NCBI GenBank assembly: GCA_036345935.2
Contig: JADWOT020000003.1
Location: forward strand, 9,474,134 to 9,538,133
Reading direction: 5' to 3'
Origin: Taenia hydatigena
Taxonomy: Eukaryota > Platyhelminthes > Cestoda > Cyclophyllidea > Taeniidae
DNA length: 64,000 nt
Every line of letters starts with the position of its first letter. Within the stretch, counting starts at the first letter, position 1. Made by a program: the position numbers and the translations under genes. The notes under the pieces were generated by a model. It did not search any database and was not told where the DNA came from. It saw only the letters and a list, made by a program, of their open reading frames with translations. Of the stretch, positions 11,841 to 24,960 are shown piece after piece.

Positions 11841-14100
11841 TTTGCCGCTTGGAAGCAAGGAGCTAACGTCTATTGCCTTTGATTCTTTTATGCTCGAAGA
11901 AAGCATTTAAGAAATTCCAAACTAACAAAAATTCACCTTTAACTGACTTTCTGGTTATCTCGCAGTCTCCAGCCACAAGACTCTGAGTGGGTAATAGCCC
12001 TAGGTTGAAATGAAGCACCCTTCATCCAAAAATAGATGCAAAACATACAAGTCAAGTGCGTGCTCTTAGATCACTGGTCTTGCTGAACACTAAGTCATCT
12101 TACCAGAGCAGAACCTGCTAACCATACTTGACTTCTGCAATAATTTGATTATCAAAGATGAATTCTTTATGTCTAACTTTCAATGCCTAGCGGGAAACTG
12201 TTTAAATTATTGCTGGAAGGGTTGAATTGCATAATCAAATCCTGAGGACGAGATGGCTCACCTGTCTGGTCGACATCATCCCTGACAAACTACATGCTCG
12301 CTGCTCTCACACAGGTCACCCGGTCGCAGTTTCTGCAACAACGAAGGGTAGTAGTCCACGGTGTAGGGAGAGGTGAAGTTGAGTGAGATCGGCTTCATCG
12401 GAGGAAAGAGATGGGTCATCTGCTTTACCACCCCAGAAGAGACTTGTGCCACACCTCACGCGCTAACTCTGCATGGCGGGTCCGGTTGTCGGCATCATTC
12501 AGACAAATCAGACCTGTCGATGTGTAGGAGTGCAAAGTGACTGGCTTTTGGAAGTAAAGACAGGCAGCTTTAATTACGCCATGGCTTGCACAAAGGTAGG
12601 TGACATACTTGCATTCCTCAGTTGTCTTTTACGACAACGTATCATTACTATTGTTTTACGTAAGGCGACTACTCACAGCAGGGAATTTTGAGTTCAGTTG
12701 GACTTTGAGATGGCTACATTTCTACGCATATAAAAGTGTATATGACCTACTAAATCCGAGAGTGATGACACTTGAGGCAATAACTTTGCCACATTTTGTC
12801 TGCGATCCTACTGAATCGGGATGCATCAAAGGACTCAACCCGATGGCGGCCACAATAGCAAGTGCGGCATCGCAACAGCCCAGAATGTTGCTACCGGATG
12901 CGGTTATTTAAGGTGCTGCTCCTTTACATTGCATGCTTAATGAAACAAATCAAGTGAAAGTATCAGGACAGCGTCGAAGCTTTGCAAATTCACCAGTTCT
13001 ACCCCAGCATGAAATCGCATTTACTCATTGTTCCATCAGTAGGTTATAATTCAAAGCGATTGAGATTCGGTGCTTCATTTTGGAATCCCTAGTGGCGAAA
13101 GACATGTATGATGGTATGCGAGTTCCCACTTGACATTCTAAACATTCTCAGAGAGTCATATTTGCATTTGGCGTAGCTGCATAATTTGAAGATGCATTTC
13201 GTGCAGCCCCTTTCCAACTCGCAAAAACATGTGATATTGTCAGGACTAACACTCTTGCCCACACTCTTCCTCCATTCTCTTCCCCAATTTTATGGGCCAG
13301 TTTTTAATGGTTGAGAAGGAGCACGTCATTAGATAATCTTCTTATTGGCCCCTTTTCGAAGCAATGCAATCGTTCAAATTTCATGTTCTAACTCGTCGTG
13401 GTGGTGGTCTGCCACCCACTGCGTCGAAACTGCGTATGCAAATGACTGCAAATAGGCATTACAACTTGTCTCGATTATGCGACTGAATAATGAAATTTAC
13501 CCATAAAGTGGGTTTGGATGCACCACTTCCGGCAAACAGACGATTGGTTGCAGCAAAGTGCGGTTAGGTATGCTTATTGATACAACCCTGATACAGTCCT
13601 TGGCACTCGCGTCGACATCTCTCCGTGAGTTCGTTTAGTATTCAGTTTGTCTCCTGCAATGACTTATGCTTCGACGGTTACCCACTGTGCGAAAAAGATG
13701 TCCATTCATTTCGCTTCATATGTAAACGTAGAGTTATCTGTCCAATTACGCAAAAAGTTAGTGTGCAGCATACACTAAAGTCATCTCAGCATATAAATCC
13801 ATCAATATTCTTGACTCATGCTTCTGTTTAGCAATGTTATTATCATAAAAGGCGGCTAAAGTTCATAAGAATTAGACGAACTCTCGCACTTTTGCAACCG
13901 TAGACCGCATTTAAAGTAGTGATTTCGGTGTGGGAAAAATAGGTGGAAGTTAAAGAAGTGACGATGTGTGGAATGGCTGGATTGGAGATTTGATTTTGGA
14001 TAGCCACCACCTGCACTTGGCAAAGAAGGCGCCATATCCTGTCATTTCGCAGTAGGTGTCCCACCGTCTTGAACTTGCACCCATTTTCCCTTCATGCCCA
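11840..14100. other. Low-repeat interval with a GC-richer pocket
   Basis: I recognise few repeat matches here. Two pockets (12,240-12,500 and 12,800-12,910) are visibly richer in G+C than their surroundings and hold open stretches on both strands, which is what short exons look like. The better one is listed separately. The rest, 12,920-14,100, shows no gene I can support. Confidence 0.3.
12319..12427 (-). pseudogene. Possible PLP-dependent decarboxylase fragment
   Basis: The minus strand reads ADDPSLSSDEADLTQLHL, then RGLLPFVVAETATG, then a stop. Group II pyridoxal-phosphate decarboxylases have a segment of the form D-x-x-S-L, x-x-x-A-L-x-x-x-I, x-R-G-L-x-P-F-x-V-x-A-T-x-G-T, and this frame follows that order and spacing. 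The catalytic lysine and the histidine motif are not present. Just upstream, in a different frame, is an open stretch LNDADNRTRHAELAREVWHK bounded by acceptor-like and donor-like sites, which does not join cleanly in frame. Alternative: chance similarity of a GC-rich stretch. Confidence 0.25.
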
Positions 14101-14109
14101 GTACTTTTG

Positions 14110-14240
14110 ACCTGCAGCGTCTACTTCCAGCAAAGCATGAAAAGAGGAGACACAGAACCTCAGGTGTTGGAACATCGAAACGGTATCAACTTTGTGTACC
14201 TTCCTTAATGTCGAGGATGTGGTTTCAATGCACCCAACTT
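14110..14240 (+). repeat. Short dispersed repeat shared with 6.4 kb
   Basis: Second copy of the block at 6,360-6,480, on the same strand. Confidence 0.45.
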
Positions 14241-14879
14241 CTGGTGTGATATTAAATGCCGGGGTGAAGTCAGACGGATGCAGGCTCTTGCGACTGATTT
14301 ACAAGCGACTCCAAGTACGCAACCCACCATCACTATGAGGCTCCAAAACACGCCTTTTGCCTTCAGGCATTACTCGTCGACATTTAAAACATTTTACTGT
14401 GTATCGTCAGCGTAGGTAAAATGCTTAAAGCCTTTTCTTCTCTAATGAGGTCACACGTACTGGTTTTTTAATGGATTGGAGGAAGGTGATCTACATTGAG
14501 TGATTTGCATACGGCAGAGTTGCATCCTATTTACCTTTTATTCTAAAAAACTATAAAATGTCTATTTTTGGAGAAAAATAATGCGCTTGTTGTGTTTAAA
14601 ATGAAAAACAGATTTCGGTTTAGATAGACGTCTTTTCTGTTTCTCTTTATAGACCATTTTACACTCTCTGTTGAGATTTTGCACAAATTTTGTGGCATTT
14701 ATCCGTGGGTAATCAGAGACACTCATCAATTTGCTGCCTTCTTTGTTACGGCATCCACTTTAACTGCACGAAATGCCTGCAGTGTCACGCTCTGCTAATG
14801 GTTATCCCAACAAATAGCTCCTTCGCTGCGCATTTCTGCTGCTTGGAACTGTCTACAGACTACTCATTTCATAAAATAA

Positions 14880-15530
14880 GTAGCATCACGTGGTGTAATT
14901 ATGCGTTGCAGCTTGAGGTTATCTGAGAGCACTTGACTAAGCCTAGCTGATGAAATGCAGCAAAACTGATTAGATGTCGCAGTAATGAAATGGAGAAATC
15001 TTAGTAACAACCGTAATTAACAATGTCTGCACACAGATGGAAATGGTTTGCGTGAGGTAGGTGACCATCCCTGACCTTCAAAAGGTCAACCAAAGTGCGT
15101 GTCCTCTCACTGCAGTCCTGTGATCGCCATTAAAGATCCCCACATTGAAGACGCATCCTGCTTGTTTTTTGTTGCTTGTCTTCTTTGGGATGTCATGAGC
15201 GATACACAACAGGTCAAAATTGTAATGCCACCATTCAGCACACGACCTTCGTGTCGTTACGTGTTGTTGGTTACAATTACCACTACTCTCAAATTCTTGC
15301 AGACAGACATTATTTTACTGTTTTAGGCAAATATTTCTAGGCGTGTACTGCTGTTTAATTTGGGTGTGCTGTCTTCAAGCCAACTGTAACCAAATGTTGG
15401 TTTTGCTTTACGCGTTTCGATGGTCCGCAGGGCTGTCGTAAGTCTACTTCACAAATCCCATTTATGAACCACGCCACATAAACGCAAAGGACTAGCACTG
15501 ACTACATTGGATTCCTCATTCGCTAAAAGG
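14880..15530 (+). repeat. ZY repeat block, copy 3
   Basis: Contains CCATCCCTGACCTTC at about 15,067, the region around GCCATTAAAGATCCCC (15,127), and the Y part at 15,360-15,510. Same order and orientation as 7.12-7.64 kb. Confidence 0.6.
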
Positions 15531-15859
15531 AAACCTATCTGTAGAATAATCAAACAATTTAAGGAGCGCTTCTTACTCCCAAACATTTAGACTCTCTTCT
15601 TTGGAGGTTAATAGGTTTGCATTGAAAATAGCCTATGTGGGAGGGGGATTTGTTGACAGTCTAGATAATTGTAAAAACAGTTCAGCAATAACAACAGCAA
15701 ACACTCAGACCTTAAAGCGACAACTTCGCCTAGTCTGTCAGGATACGATCAAATGGGAAGGCAAGACTTCTATTTTGACTCGACAAGTAAAGTTGGCATC
15801 ACGGCGATGCATGAGCTCCCATTCCAAAACATTTGGCAACCTTCAAACATAGCTTCATA

Positions 15860-16400
15860 CCACGTTGAATAAGATTTTGATGAATATTAGCTATGTAATT
15901 TTGGATTTTGCATCAATGGAAATATTTAACAGGGAAAGGGCCTTTTAAGTTCATCATGTCTTGCTACACTTTGCCCTCATTTAATCAAAATTGTTGCATC
16001 GAATTAACAACTAATGATTAAAAGTAGTAGTGTCGTGAGAATCTTGCCAGCATTGAGGCTGACCTTCAGTCCATTGCTATAGTATCAGCACAAAGAACTC
16101 ATTACAACGACATCCAGGAGTGTACTGTGATAAGGATATGCCGAACATCCTGGTCAAAGGAGATCTACGTCAATCGCAACAACTATGCCATTCACTCCCA
16201 CCCCTAAGTCGCTGTGTCCCTCTTTTGACCCAACCCAAACTAACGACCAATCTGGTGAGAAAATCGAAGCTACAGACGAAATTGGAATCAGACATAGAGG
16301 CGGAAGGACCTGAGGTATATGCCAACTGCCTTCACAGCGTCTCATCGCATAGCCCTCACTCGTGTCACAGACAGTCATCAGAACTTTGAATGAGTATCTT
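15860..16400 (+). repeat. W repeat block, most diverged copy
   Basis: Aligns in order with W in the D units (10,020-10,650, 23,270-23,940, 55,300-55,850): the GTAGTAG-GTCGTG part near 16,025, GTACTGTGATAAGGATAT near 16,125 and CCAACTGCCTTCACAGC near 16,320. Short frames at 16,120-16,389, 10,353-10,640 and 23,641-23,928 correspond to each other, but the changes between copies look neutral, so I do not call a gene. Confidence 0.6.
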
Positions 16401-16414
16401 CAAACAGAGCCTGA

Positions 16415-16640
16415 AGTATAGTAGTCCACCAAGGTGTGGGTCTTCACCGTGTCATTCTACTCGTTGTGGATGACAATAACGTTGTGCTTTTGCCCAATCG
16501 CGATCAAAACACTGACCTTCCAGCGAAAGACGAGTGCATTTGAAAGACAACGTGGGATCCAATGTTTTAGAGTTGTTGCTTCTGAATGCATGGCGAAAGC
16601 ATTCCAACGATTTGAGATAGAGTTCTAGGAAAATGGACCC
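16415..16640 (-). repeat. X block fragment, inverted
   Basis: Matches the inner part of X (9,600-9,810) in inverted orientation, starting at GGTCTTCACCGTGTC. Part of an older X insertion next to the W copy. Confidence 0.5.
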
Positions 16641-16989
16641 TTCTATAGCAAAGAAACAGGTATCAAACTCGATGTACAGCATTTGCATGACCGGGAGTGG
16701 GTTGACTCACAAGCAGAGTATTAGGCAATATGGGCAGCATTTACCAAATCAAAAGAGTTGGGAAAGCCTATTAGAAAGGTACGCTAAGAAAGAAATCATT
16801 TGGATGCATCGACTGGTATAGCAAAGTGGAACGCACAAAATTCCTACCGACTACTTTAGCGGGGAAGGTAATGAAATGAGAATGAGTATACACCATCCAG
16901 ACATGTATTTTTGATTGTTTTCTTCTTCCTACTGCTTTTATTTCACAAAACTTACCATAGGCATTTCTCTCTACGCATCGCCTCAGTTC

Positions 16990-19400
16990 GCGTTTGCCTA
17001 TTACGCCCTATCGCTCTCTGGTCGTCAAGCTGGTGCTTGCAACATACTTCCTACTAAATTTCCAACAAAGAACTTTGAACGAAAGCAGGTCTACGCTTTA
17101 TCGTAATCGCATGTTGATGACAATGAAACTACACTTAAATTCCACTCTAGCTTTAACTAAAAATGAAAGCGTAAGCAAGCACACCAGAGGGCAAGAGCTT
17201 AGATTCTACGCAGCGCCTGCGCCGCTTCATTTCCCACCACATACCTCCCTCATCTGCCGCTCAGTGCTCTCGGTAATTCTTCAGCTTAATACCACCACAT
17301 CACCACCATTAGTTCAGCACTGCTATTTGCCTCTGAGACAATTAGTTGTGGATAATGTGCATCTAGTAAAAAGGATACACTAAATACCTGAGCTCTTCAC
17401 GTCTCGACCACCTCAAGCGCCATCTGCGTCTCTATTTGCAGTGCTCAACACTTCCAACCGCCCAATGGAAAGTAATGAAGCGATGCAACGACTCAAAGCA
17501 TTCCATGCACTACCGCAAATCGTAGCTAGTTTTTTGAAGGGGAGCGAACCCAATTAAATCTACTTTCCACTCGTCCGCGTCAATATTGAAGACTTTGTTG
17601 TCGAACCACTACAAATATCTTGTTGACTTTTGGTATTGTATGCACGCCCTCTGAACGTGTCATAAAAAGACATTCCAGTTCACAACGACATGCTGTCTGG
17701 AGACCAATGGGGCTGGTCGTGTTGGTTTGCAAAAGCGCACCAAAGAATCTGATTTCTCTCACTCCCCGACTCCACACTTAGACTTGCTGCCACGCATTTA
17801 CTGTCGTGACGTGAGCACAGAAAATGGCGTCTCTTATGATTAAAACATTTTCAGCGCATTCTTGTCTAAATAAAAGCGGCGAAAATAAATAAGAGAGGCT
17901 CGATCGCAACGTCGGGTATTGACAGCACCTTTCTAATTGCAATCGCGTTTGATTCTTGTCAACAAGAAGGCATTGGCCAGAAACCCACACCGCAGAGGAG
18001 CTGACGGAAGGACTAGCTTTGGTTAAAACAAGCAGAAATAAGGCTTTGAATGTAGAAATTACAGGAATATCAAAGTGGGCGCTAAATTTGTGACTACAGG
18101 AAGTAGACTTTTTGAAATTAGGGTTCTTTATGATTTGTTTGGTTCTAGGAAAACGACCCTGCTTTCCGTAACCGACTATGGATTCAACAACTTCGTCATG
18201 CCTCATTGAGAGAAGTGCAGATAGAAGAGCTTTTGCGGAATGATTTTGACATCCTTCGATTCCCAAATGCAGCATAAAGAGCACAGCATATTTCTTCATT
18301 GACATTTTAACACAACTCTTGCTGCTACAAATAAGGCATATTGGAACAAACAGTAATTGACGCGTTAAATGTAACCCAAACAGACACATTACCATTTTCA
18401 CTTGACTTAGGCGCTCACATATGCATGTCTGATGCCTCGAGGCACTCAGCGAAACGCATCAGAAGGCAGAACCACATTCATATACCTTTAAAATAGCCTC
18501 TCTGTTTCACACTCTCGTCTTCTCTCAGTGCTAGCCGCTGTGCTCGGTCCCATTCCATGGTCTTGATTCGAGCACACTTCAACAGAAGTCACGAGAAGAA
18601 GAGTGAAGTTATTGCTCCAACGACGATATGGGTTTATGCAGTAAAGTGAGCTATGCCAACACCCAACTCTTCGTCCTTCAACTTTATTCGCCTCACCTCT
18701 TCATCCATCTGAATCTCATTTAGTGCTTGTTTATTCATTGCACGATATTTGCAATCTAGCCTCCTTATGATTAAATTCTACAAGGGAAAATCGACTTGCA
18801 GAATGCGTGTGGAAAGATGTCCCATTTGCGGTGTTCAGTTGCGTGGAAAGGGTCGTGTAGTAAGCACAATGAATTGAAACAATGCCCTACTCCACAATTC
18901 TGACAATTTGCGCTGAACTGAATTGTCATTTTACAGGTAAATTTGATCACATTTTAAGAGCAAGTACTTGGAAAAGAAATGTAACCATGTGACTCTTTTG
19001 TGCCCAATAGCTGAGTTAGGGCTGACAATCTCTTCGACGGACACGATTCCCGAATCCCAACAAAATTTCAACAGTTGCGTAAATCGCATTCCTCATCTCT
19101 GTTTACTAACCAATTCTCTTGGCTGAGAAGCTTTGGGACGAAGGACTAATCAGAAGTCCCTGAGAGCAGAGTTTTCGGATGGAAGGTAAAGGAGGTGTAC
19201 ACAAAGCAGCGGTAACCCTGATCGCTGTGCCTCCTTATGCCTACCCGAAATTCTGGTTGGACCGGTCTCTGGACACGACTGGAGACAGACGATTTAATTG
19301 CTAACAAGGATCATTCCTTCCAACTTTGCATAAAATGGACTTTTAGTGGAGTCAAGGGGGTCTAATAAAGTTGCAGAGAGGACGGTCATTCGTTGGCATA
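16990..19400 (-). repeat. R-family repeat copy (R4), inverted and near full length
   Basis: Reading plus to minus: tail at 17,150-17,840, hairpin module at 17,901-18,006, spacer to 18,420, TATA core at 18,440-18,660 (TATA box decayed to CCATGG), head to 18,900, and terminal block to 19,290. The 207-codon minus-strand frame at 17,778-18,401 crosses the hairpin module and spacer, has no domain and is not open in other copies, so I regard it as chance. Confidence 0.7.
17901..18006 (-). other. Two-hairpin module in R4 (half decayed)
   Basis: Hairpin 2 keeps long arms, CGATCGCAA (17,901-17,909) and TTGCAATCG (17,937-17,945), with one mismatch. Hairpin 1 keeps the right arm CTGACGG (18,001-18,007), but the left arm is reduced to TGTC. 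Confidence 0.45.
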
Positions 19401-19559
19401 GCTCAGTTCATGAAATGAATCCACACCATCACTGTAGAGTGCATTTTAACTATCGGGCTCTGGAGAACTTGATGGCTGATATCTAGCACTGAGACATAAA
19501 ACAATGGATGTCAAAGTGGCAGCATTTACTCGGTAGGATCTGACCAACCTGACCAACCT

Positions 19560-22500
19560 AAAACATTCAATTGTTTTATACTTTGCGGAATAATTGTGTC
19601 GGAGTGAAAAAAATTAAAATGGAATTTGGATTCGGGCTCTTCGCTTCCAAAATGGAACCTGGCTCTTAAGTAAATGCACTAAGAAGTGGGACATCAGGCC
19701 GAAGTAGATTGCGGCCACAGTTGTCCAGCTCTTGGTGCCTGTGTCTGGAGTAAATGAATGGACGGTTTGCACTTAGTCACTCGAGTGTGAGTTAGGGTTG
19801 TCTACAGTTGGGCCATAAGTCATGTTTGGAGTCATTCAGTAAGCATTAACAAGGCGGTTGATAACTAAGAAGTTAAGCAATCAAATTTGCGAAATTATGG
19901 CTAAAAAGCGCATGACACTCTATTCAAGCATGCCTAGATCGCATTCCTGTTTCCTGTCGCAAATCTCTTTCCATTCAATCAGATACTATATTTTAAATGT
20001 TATTTGTAGGTCAGAGGTAGGACGACAATTTGAACCTGGTTGCAGAGCGGCGTGGTCACTCCCAAGAGCACGACACATCCCCGTTCTGAACTCTAACTCT
20101 GTACTCTTTCTCTTATCTATAATGAAGATGCTGAAGCATATTCAGACTTCGAATAGCAAGGGTGGAAGTAGGGAAGAGGAGGAACCCGCTACATCAGAGT
20201 CCTTAAGCCGAATTTCAAAGCAAAATCCCCCAAAAGCAGTGCTTTGCTCTTTAATTTATTTAAAGAAAGGTGTCACAAGTGGTGTGCTCGAAGCAGGGAT
20301 AATTCCGACCACCACGACCCCAAACATGACTCGAGAAAACAAATTTACTTGCTGCCATGAGGCATTTCGTTTGGCTTAGGCCAAAGGTGGTCTTTTAGTT
20401 ATTCACACAGAACCTGTTGCGAATGTGCAGTGTTGCAGTGCTGACCCAATTGAACCAAAATTAGCGATGATTTATTCTTGCTGCCGTCCTCACTTCGAAC
20501 GGTAAAGTGTCCTTCTATTGAATGCATGGACATGGGCATTGTCGAAGACTAAATTATGGAACGAACTGTTCAGCATTGTGCTTATCGTTCGATGAGACGC
20601 CTTTTCGGAGGTTCCTTAGTGTCGTATTTGTCGCAAAGCGAGGAGTGCTATTACGATTGTATTTTAGTGAAATGTCAAGAAAGGACGTCTGCAAAGTGAT
20701 GCAGACGCTCTGCCTAACAGCCTGGTTGCTACAAAAGCAGAAGATGGCGTAGTGAGTGCCACATTTCGAAGCGAATACATTAACCACTGGTGAAATCAGA
20801 TGAGTACTATTGACTCGGGTTTACGAGAGCTTCCTTTTGTCGGAACGGCAGGAATGGCAAAAACTGACAAATCTTCTTTACACAATGAATATATATAATA
20901 TTACTAGGATGATGACCTTTCAAGTATCTGTCTACGCCAGAGGCGTTAATGCAAACGGTTGTTCAGCAGCGATGCCAGTGACGGGACGAAGTGAATTAGT
21001 GGAGGATGCTAGGCATTGCACAATGCTTGCTAAAACCTGTGGCATTATAAAGACCCATTTGAAAATCCCTCATCACAGTCACCGTGTCACTTTAGTCTCT
21101 TCCCACAAGGTTGGCAGGAAAAGGGCATTTGTTTGCATCGTAGGTCATGCAGCACTCCTCCACGTTGATTGACATTTTTACAAAATATGCTGCCATTCAA
21201 TAGCACTTAGTTTCATTCTATTTGTTATTAGTTTTGCCTATGCAGCGAAACTTGTGACCAAACAAATGTGAAGAGAATGTACTGACGCGTTCATTACCCC
21301 TTTTGAGCCATCTAAGGCATTGGTTCACCAAACGTTCGGGAGAATCATTCATGCAGGTTATGATAAATGATGAATCCAACCCATCGTTTTGCCAATTTGG
21401 GAGTGCTGCTTGCGTGGAAGAAGCCATTGGACTGAAAATCATCAAGTTCGAATGCCATGGCACGTAACTACCTAAGTAACAGTCCATTTTCCGCACATGG
21501 TGCACACAGAAAACTATTTCAATTCTAAAATTAAGCTGAGACAAAGTGAAATGGATGTGCGGCCAGTTGCATTTCCTTTGGTGATAGAGTGGTCGTTTGA
21601 TAATTTGATGTGTGTGTGTGTGAGGCAACATCAAAGGTAATGAGTAGAGTTGGAGGCAAGGCAGTCAATTGTTGGCATAGCTGGCTTCACTGTATAAACA
21701 CATATTGTCTGTGGAGCGATATATGCATTCCCTCGTGATTTAGATCGAAGTGTACTCGAAACCTGACTATGAAGTGGACCTGAGCACAAAAAGCCAGCAA
21801 GAGGAGAGAACAGGGTAGTGAGATGGAGAGGCTCGTTTGGATGTGGATGAATTGGTTGGCACGTACTGCTGTGATAGCTGAGCACCTTTGTCAAGAGGAA
21901 ATGGGAATCTAAGCCATGAGTCACAATTAATAGGCCAGTAGCATTCTATTCTGATGTGCTTAATTCGAAAGCGAAGGCGTAGGCGAAACCACTAGACTGA
22001 AAACCGTCAAATTCTAATGCCACGAAGAGAGCCTTCCACGTGACAGTCCTCTCAACGCATCCACACACAAAAGCCACTCACCTCCCTCCTTCCAATCGCC
22101 AATCCTTTTCCTTCTTTACAATAATCAAGACATACTTTGTTTTGCTGTCATGATGTTACGAAGTGAATTGGCTGCGCAACAGGTTTTGTTCCCATTCCTG
22201 ATTAAGTAGTCGCTTGATTTTGTGTGCATCCCGCTGCGTTTCACTATTCATTACTTCCAAATCAATGTTACACATTTCAGTAAGCCTTCCTAACTCCTCT
22301 GTTTTAGCATATGCTGGCAGGACAAAGAAAATAATTTTTTATTACATCCATTTGACATCAAAACCATCTTTCTCTCTACTTTTCAAATGAATTAACTCAT
22401 CTTCTTACTGGCTGAACATGACATTAAATCTTGCATCGTGCATCAGAAATGTAGCATGATACAGATGCTTCCTGTGGCATTTTATCTCCAACTCTTAGCT

Positions 22501-24510
22501 TCTTCTGACACGACTTCGTTCCAGCAGTGGACGTCTTCTCCAAGTACATTTGGCTTCGGCTGGAGTAGAAGCTACAAATGCGTGGATGTAGACGAACCAG
22601 AGTTGCCACCAATGTGAATGGGTGAGGGTATGTAGGCAGCCAAGTAGACCATGCAATGCAGATTGTAGAAGCAATTTTGGAATGGCTTCCTTCTTACTAT
22701 GCAAAGGCCTATTTTCCTATCATTCCACCTCACATCAGTGCAAAGGTGTGTAAGCCCACTTAGGAGCAATCACTTCTCGCATATTTCATCCCCAAGTGTG
22801 CGTCACATGTGAGTAAGTACTTCCATGTCTCTTGCTTACCTCGACGGCGCACACCTGTAAAGTGGGTTCATTGTTATGCGTTTGTAATAAAAGGGTGCGA
22901 AAGCAATTGGGAGGGACGGCAACTTTTGAGACGACAACGTGCTTCTACTACGCATTCCTAGAGGCTGGTGAGTGTTGAGGTCAAATTTGGGCAAAAGTGC
23001 ATGTGCTACGCATCCTACGACGAGTGAGACAACACGGCGAAGTGGTCCACTTCATTGGACTACCAAATACTAGACCCCTTCTCAGCACATTCGTTTATAG
23101 TGTTGATGCATGTGTGTGGTACGATTCGTCGACTTGTATCATGATGCTCTGAGGGCAGATGGTGAAGGATTTACACCCTTCAGAATGTTGTCTGTAAATA
23201 CATGTGATGAAACTACATCATCCGGGTGTTGATACATTGTCACGTCACCTTCCCTTTATGCATTGATGGCGTGACTGTCATAACTGAGGTATTCGGCGAT
23301 CGGATGGAAGGTAAGACCTTTAGTTAGCCTCAGATGCATAAGTTCCTACTTCAAAGTACTTAGCTACGTAGAAATGGGCATTTTGTAATTCTGAATGAAA
23401 TTTTAATGAATATCAGCCACACCACTCTAGATTTGGTATCAAGGGAAATAATTGGGTCGGAGAGAGCCTTTGTTTAATGGTCATCATGCCCTGTCACTCT
23501 TCCATTACTCGATCGAAATGCTTGCATTGCCTTATGCTACTAGTGGATAGAAGTAGTAGTGTCGTGACTTCCTTCATAGAAATGATGCTTGTCTCCGCTT
23601 TAATGCCACAATATCAGCGCAAAGACCGCATACCAACACTGTGCAGGCTTGTACTGTGATGAGAATATCCCATACTTCTTGGTTAAAGGAGAACTACGAA
23701 AATCGTAACGGCTATCTCATTCACTTTACACACCCTTCTCCACAGCATTCGCAAATTCCACCATCAAGTCATCGCATCCTCCCTAAGTTTCGGCCAAAAT
23801 TACCTTCTGATCTAGTTGGTAAATCAAGACTACAGGTAAAATTACAAGTAAAGAACATGCCAACTGCCTTCACAGCACCATGTCGCAATGTTCCTCATCC
23901 GTGCGACAAACATGCACCAGAACTGTGAATGAGTGTGCTAAAAAGAATACGGTACATGACAGATTTGGAAAATCCTTCGCAGAGGACTGTAGATCATTCT
24001 CAACTTTCTACCACTTTCGATTCCCAAACCCCACCACAAACGTTTCTCCCCACACATCACTTTACTGCGTGCATCATTCCCGTGCTGTCTTGAGGCCAAC
24101 AGGGCTGAAACCATTGGTTAATGAAAGTGATTTCTCCCATTTCACAACGCCACAGTTGGACTTGCTACCACGCATTTACTACCGGTGCCAATAACTCGTG
24201 ACGCAGGCACATAAAATGGCGCATCTTGCCTGTAAAACAGTTAAACTGCAGTTTGTGTCAAAAGAGAAGCAAGGATGACTAGGAGGTGTGCGATCGCAAC
24301 GTCGGGATCTGATGGGTCCCTATTCAATACAATCGCGTTTCATATACGTCAGCTGGGTGGCAGTACAAGAAACCTGTGTGCCGGCAAGCTGACAGGTTCA
24401 CTGGATTCGATGAGAAAAGCACAAATGAGACTTTGATGGTGGAACCAAGGTAATCACCAAGTGGATGCTGGCATTGTGACAACTGGATGTTGTAGGAAAA
24501 ACAACCGAAT
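19560..24510 (+). repeat. Duplication unit D, copy D2
   Basis: Starts where D3 starts (19,560 corresponds to 51,490) and ends with it (24,510 to 56,478). Order: 5' part shared with the window start inverted (19,590-20,060), block with GGACGTCTGCAAAGTGATGC (20,683), truncated R core (21,650-21,965), X block (21,970-23,200), W block (23,270-23,940), and inverted R part (24,150-24,510). The 173-codon frame at 19,858-20,379 has no counterpart frame in D3 and no domain, so it is not called. Confidence 0.85.
24290..24393 (-). other. Two-hairpin module in D2
   Basis: Hairpin 2 (24,290-24,336) has apical arms GGGA and TCCC where D1 has GGAAC and GTTCC. Hairpin 1 (24,347-24,393) has arms GTCAGCT and AGCTGAC with inner arms GGCA/TGCC. 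Confidence 0.55.
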
Positions 24511-24960
24511 TAGTATGACTTACTGTGCATATAACACCTTGGTCATGCCTCCTAGACAGTAGTGCAAATCACAGAGCACAACATCAAGCAAACTGAGTCC
24601 TGTATATAAACGATTTCGACTTCTCTCGATGACGAACTGCATCGTGACCAAAGCAGCATCCACCTCTATTGACACTCCGACTCGCCTCTTGCCTCTGGAA
24701 TCTAGCTAATCAGAATGAAGAGCTAGTGACACACTACTTGTGACCCAAACAACAAACCCCATCTTTCCCAACTTAAGAGCTCACAAAGGTTCTACGATGC
24801 CTTGAGACACTCAGCAAATCGCATCAGAACGTGTCACTATTCCCATCTAAATCTAATGCAGCCAATGGGTTCCGCTATTTCGTCCTCTCTCACTGCTTGC
24901 CGCTGTGCTTGGGCCCAATTTATAGTCCCGGTTCAAGAATGCTATTTAGTGCAAAACCAA
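24510..24960 (-). repeat. R-family copy (R6) continuing past D2
   Basis: The inverted R segment that ends D2 continues here through the spacer and TATA core (24,840-24,950), where D3 is interrupted. The TATA-like box on the minus strand is ATTTATA complement at 24,918-24,924, next to GGGCCC. D2 therefore shows the longer, probably older, junction. Confidence 0.65.

Noticed and set aside
17778..18401. 207-codon minus-strand frame
   Set aside because: It crosses the R hairpin module and spacer, is broken in all other R copies and shows no domain.
19858..20379. 173-codon plus-strand frame
   Set aside because: It lies in unit D; the D3 partner has stops and shifts, and no domain is recognisable.
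20522..20752. 76-codon frames at 20.5 and 52.5 kb with similar sequence
   Set aside because: They are copies of the same D block; D1 is broken by a stop, and the differences look neutral.
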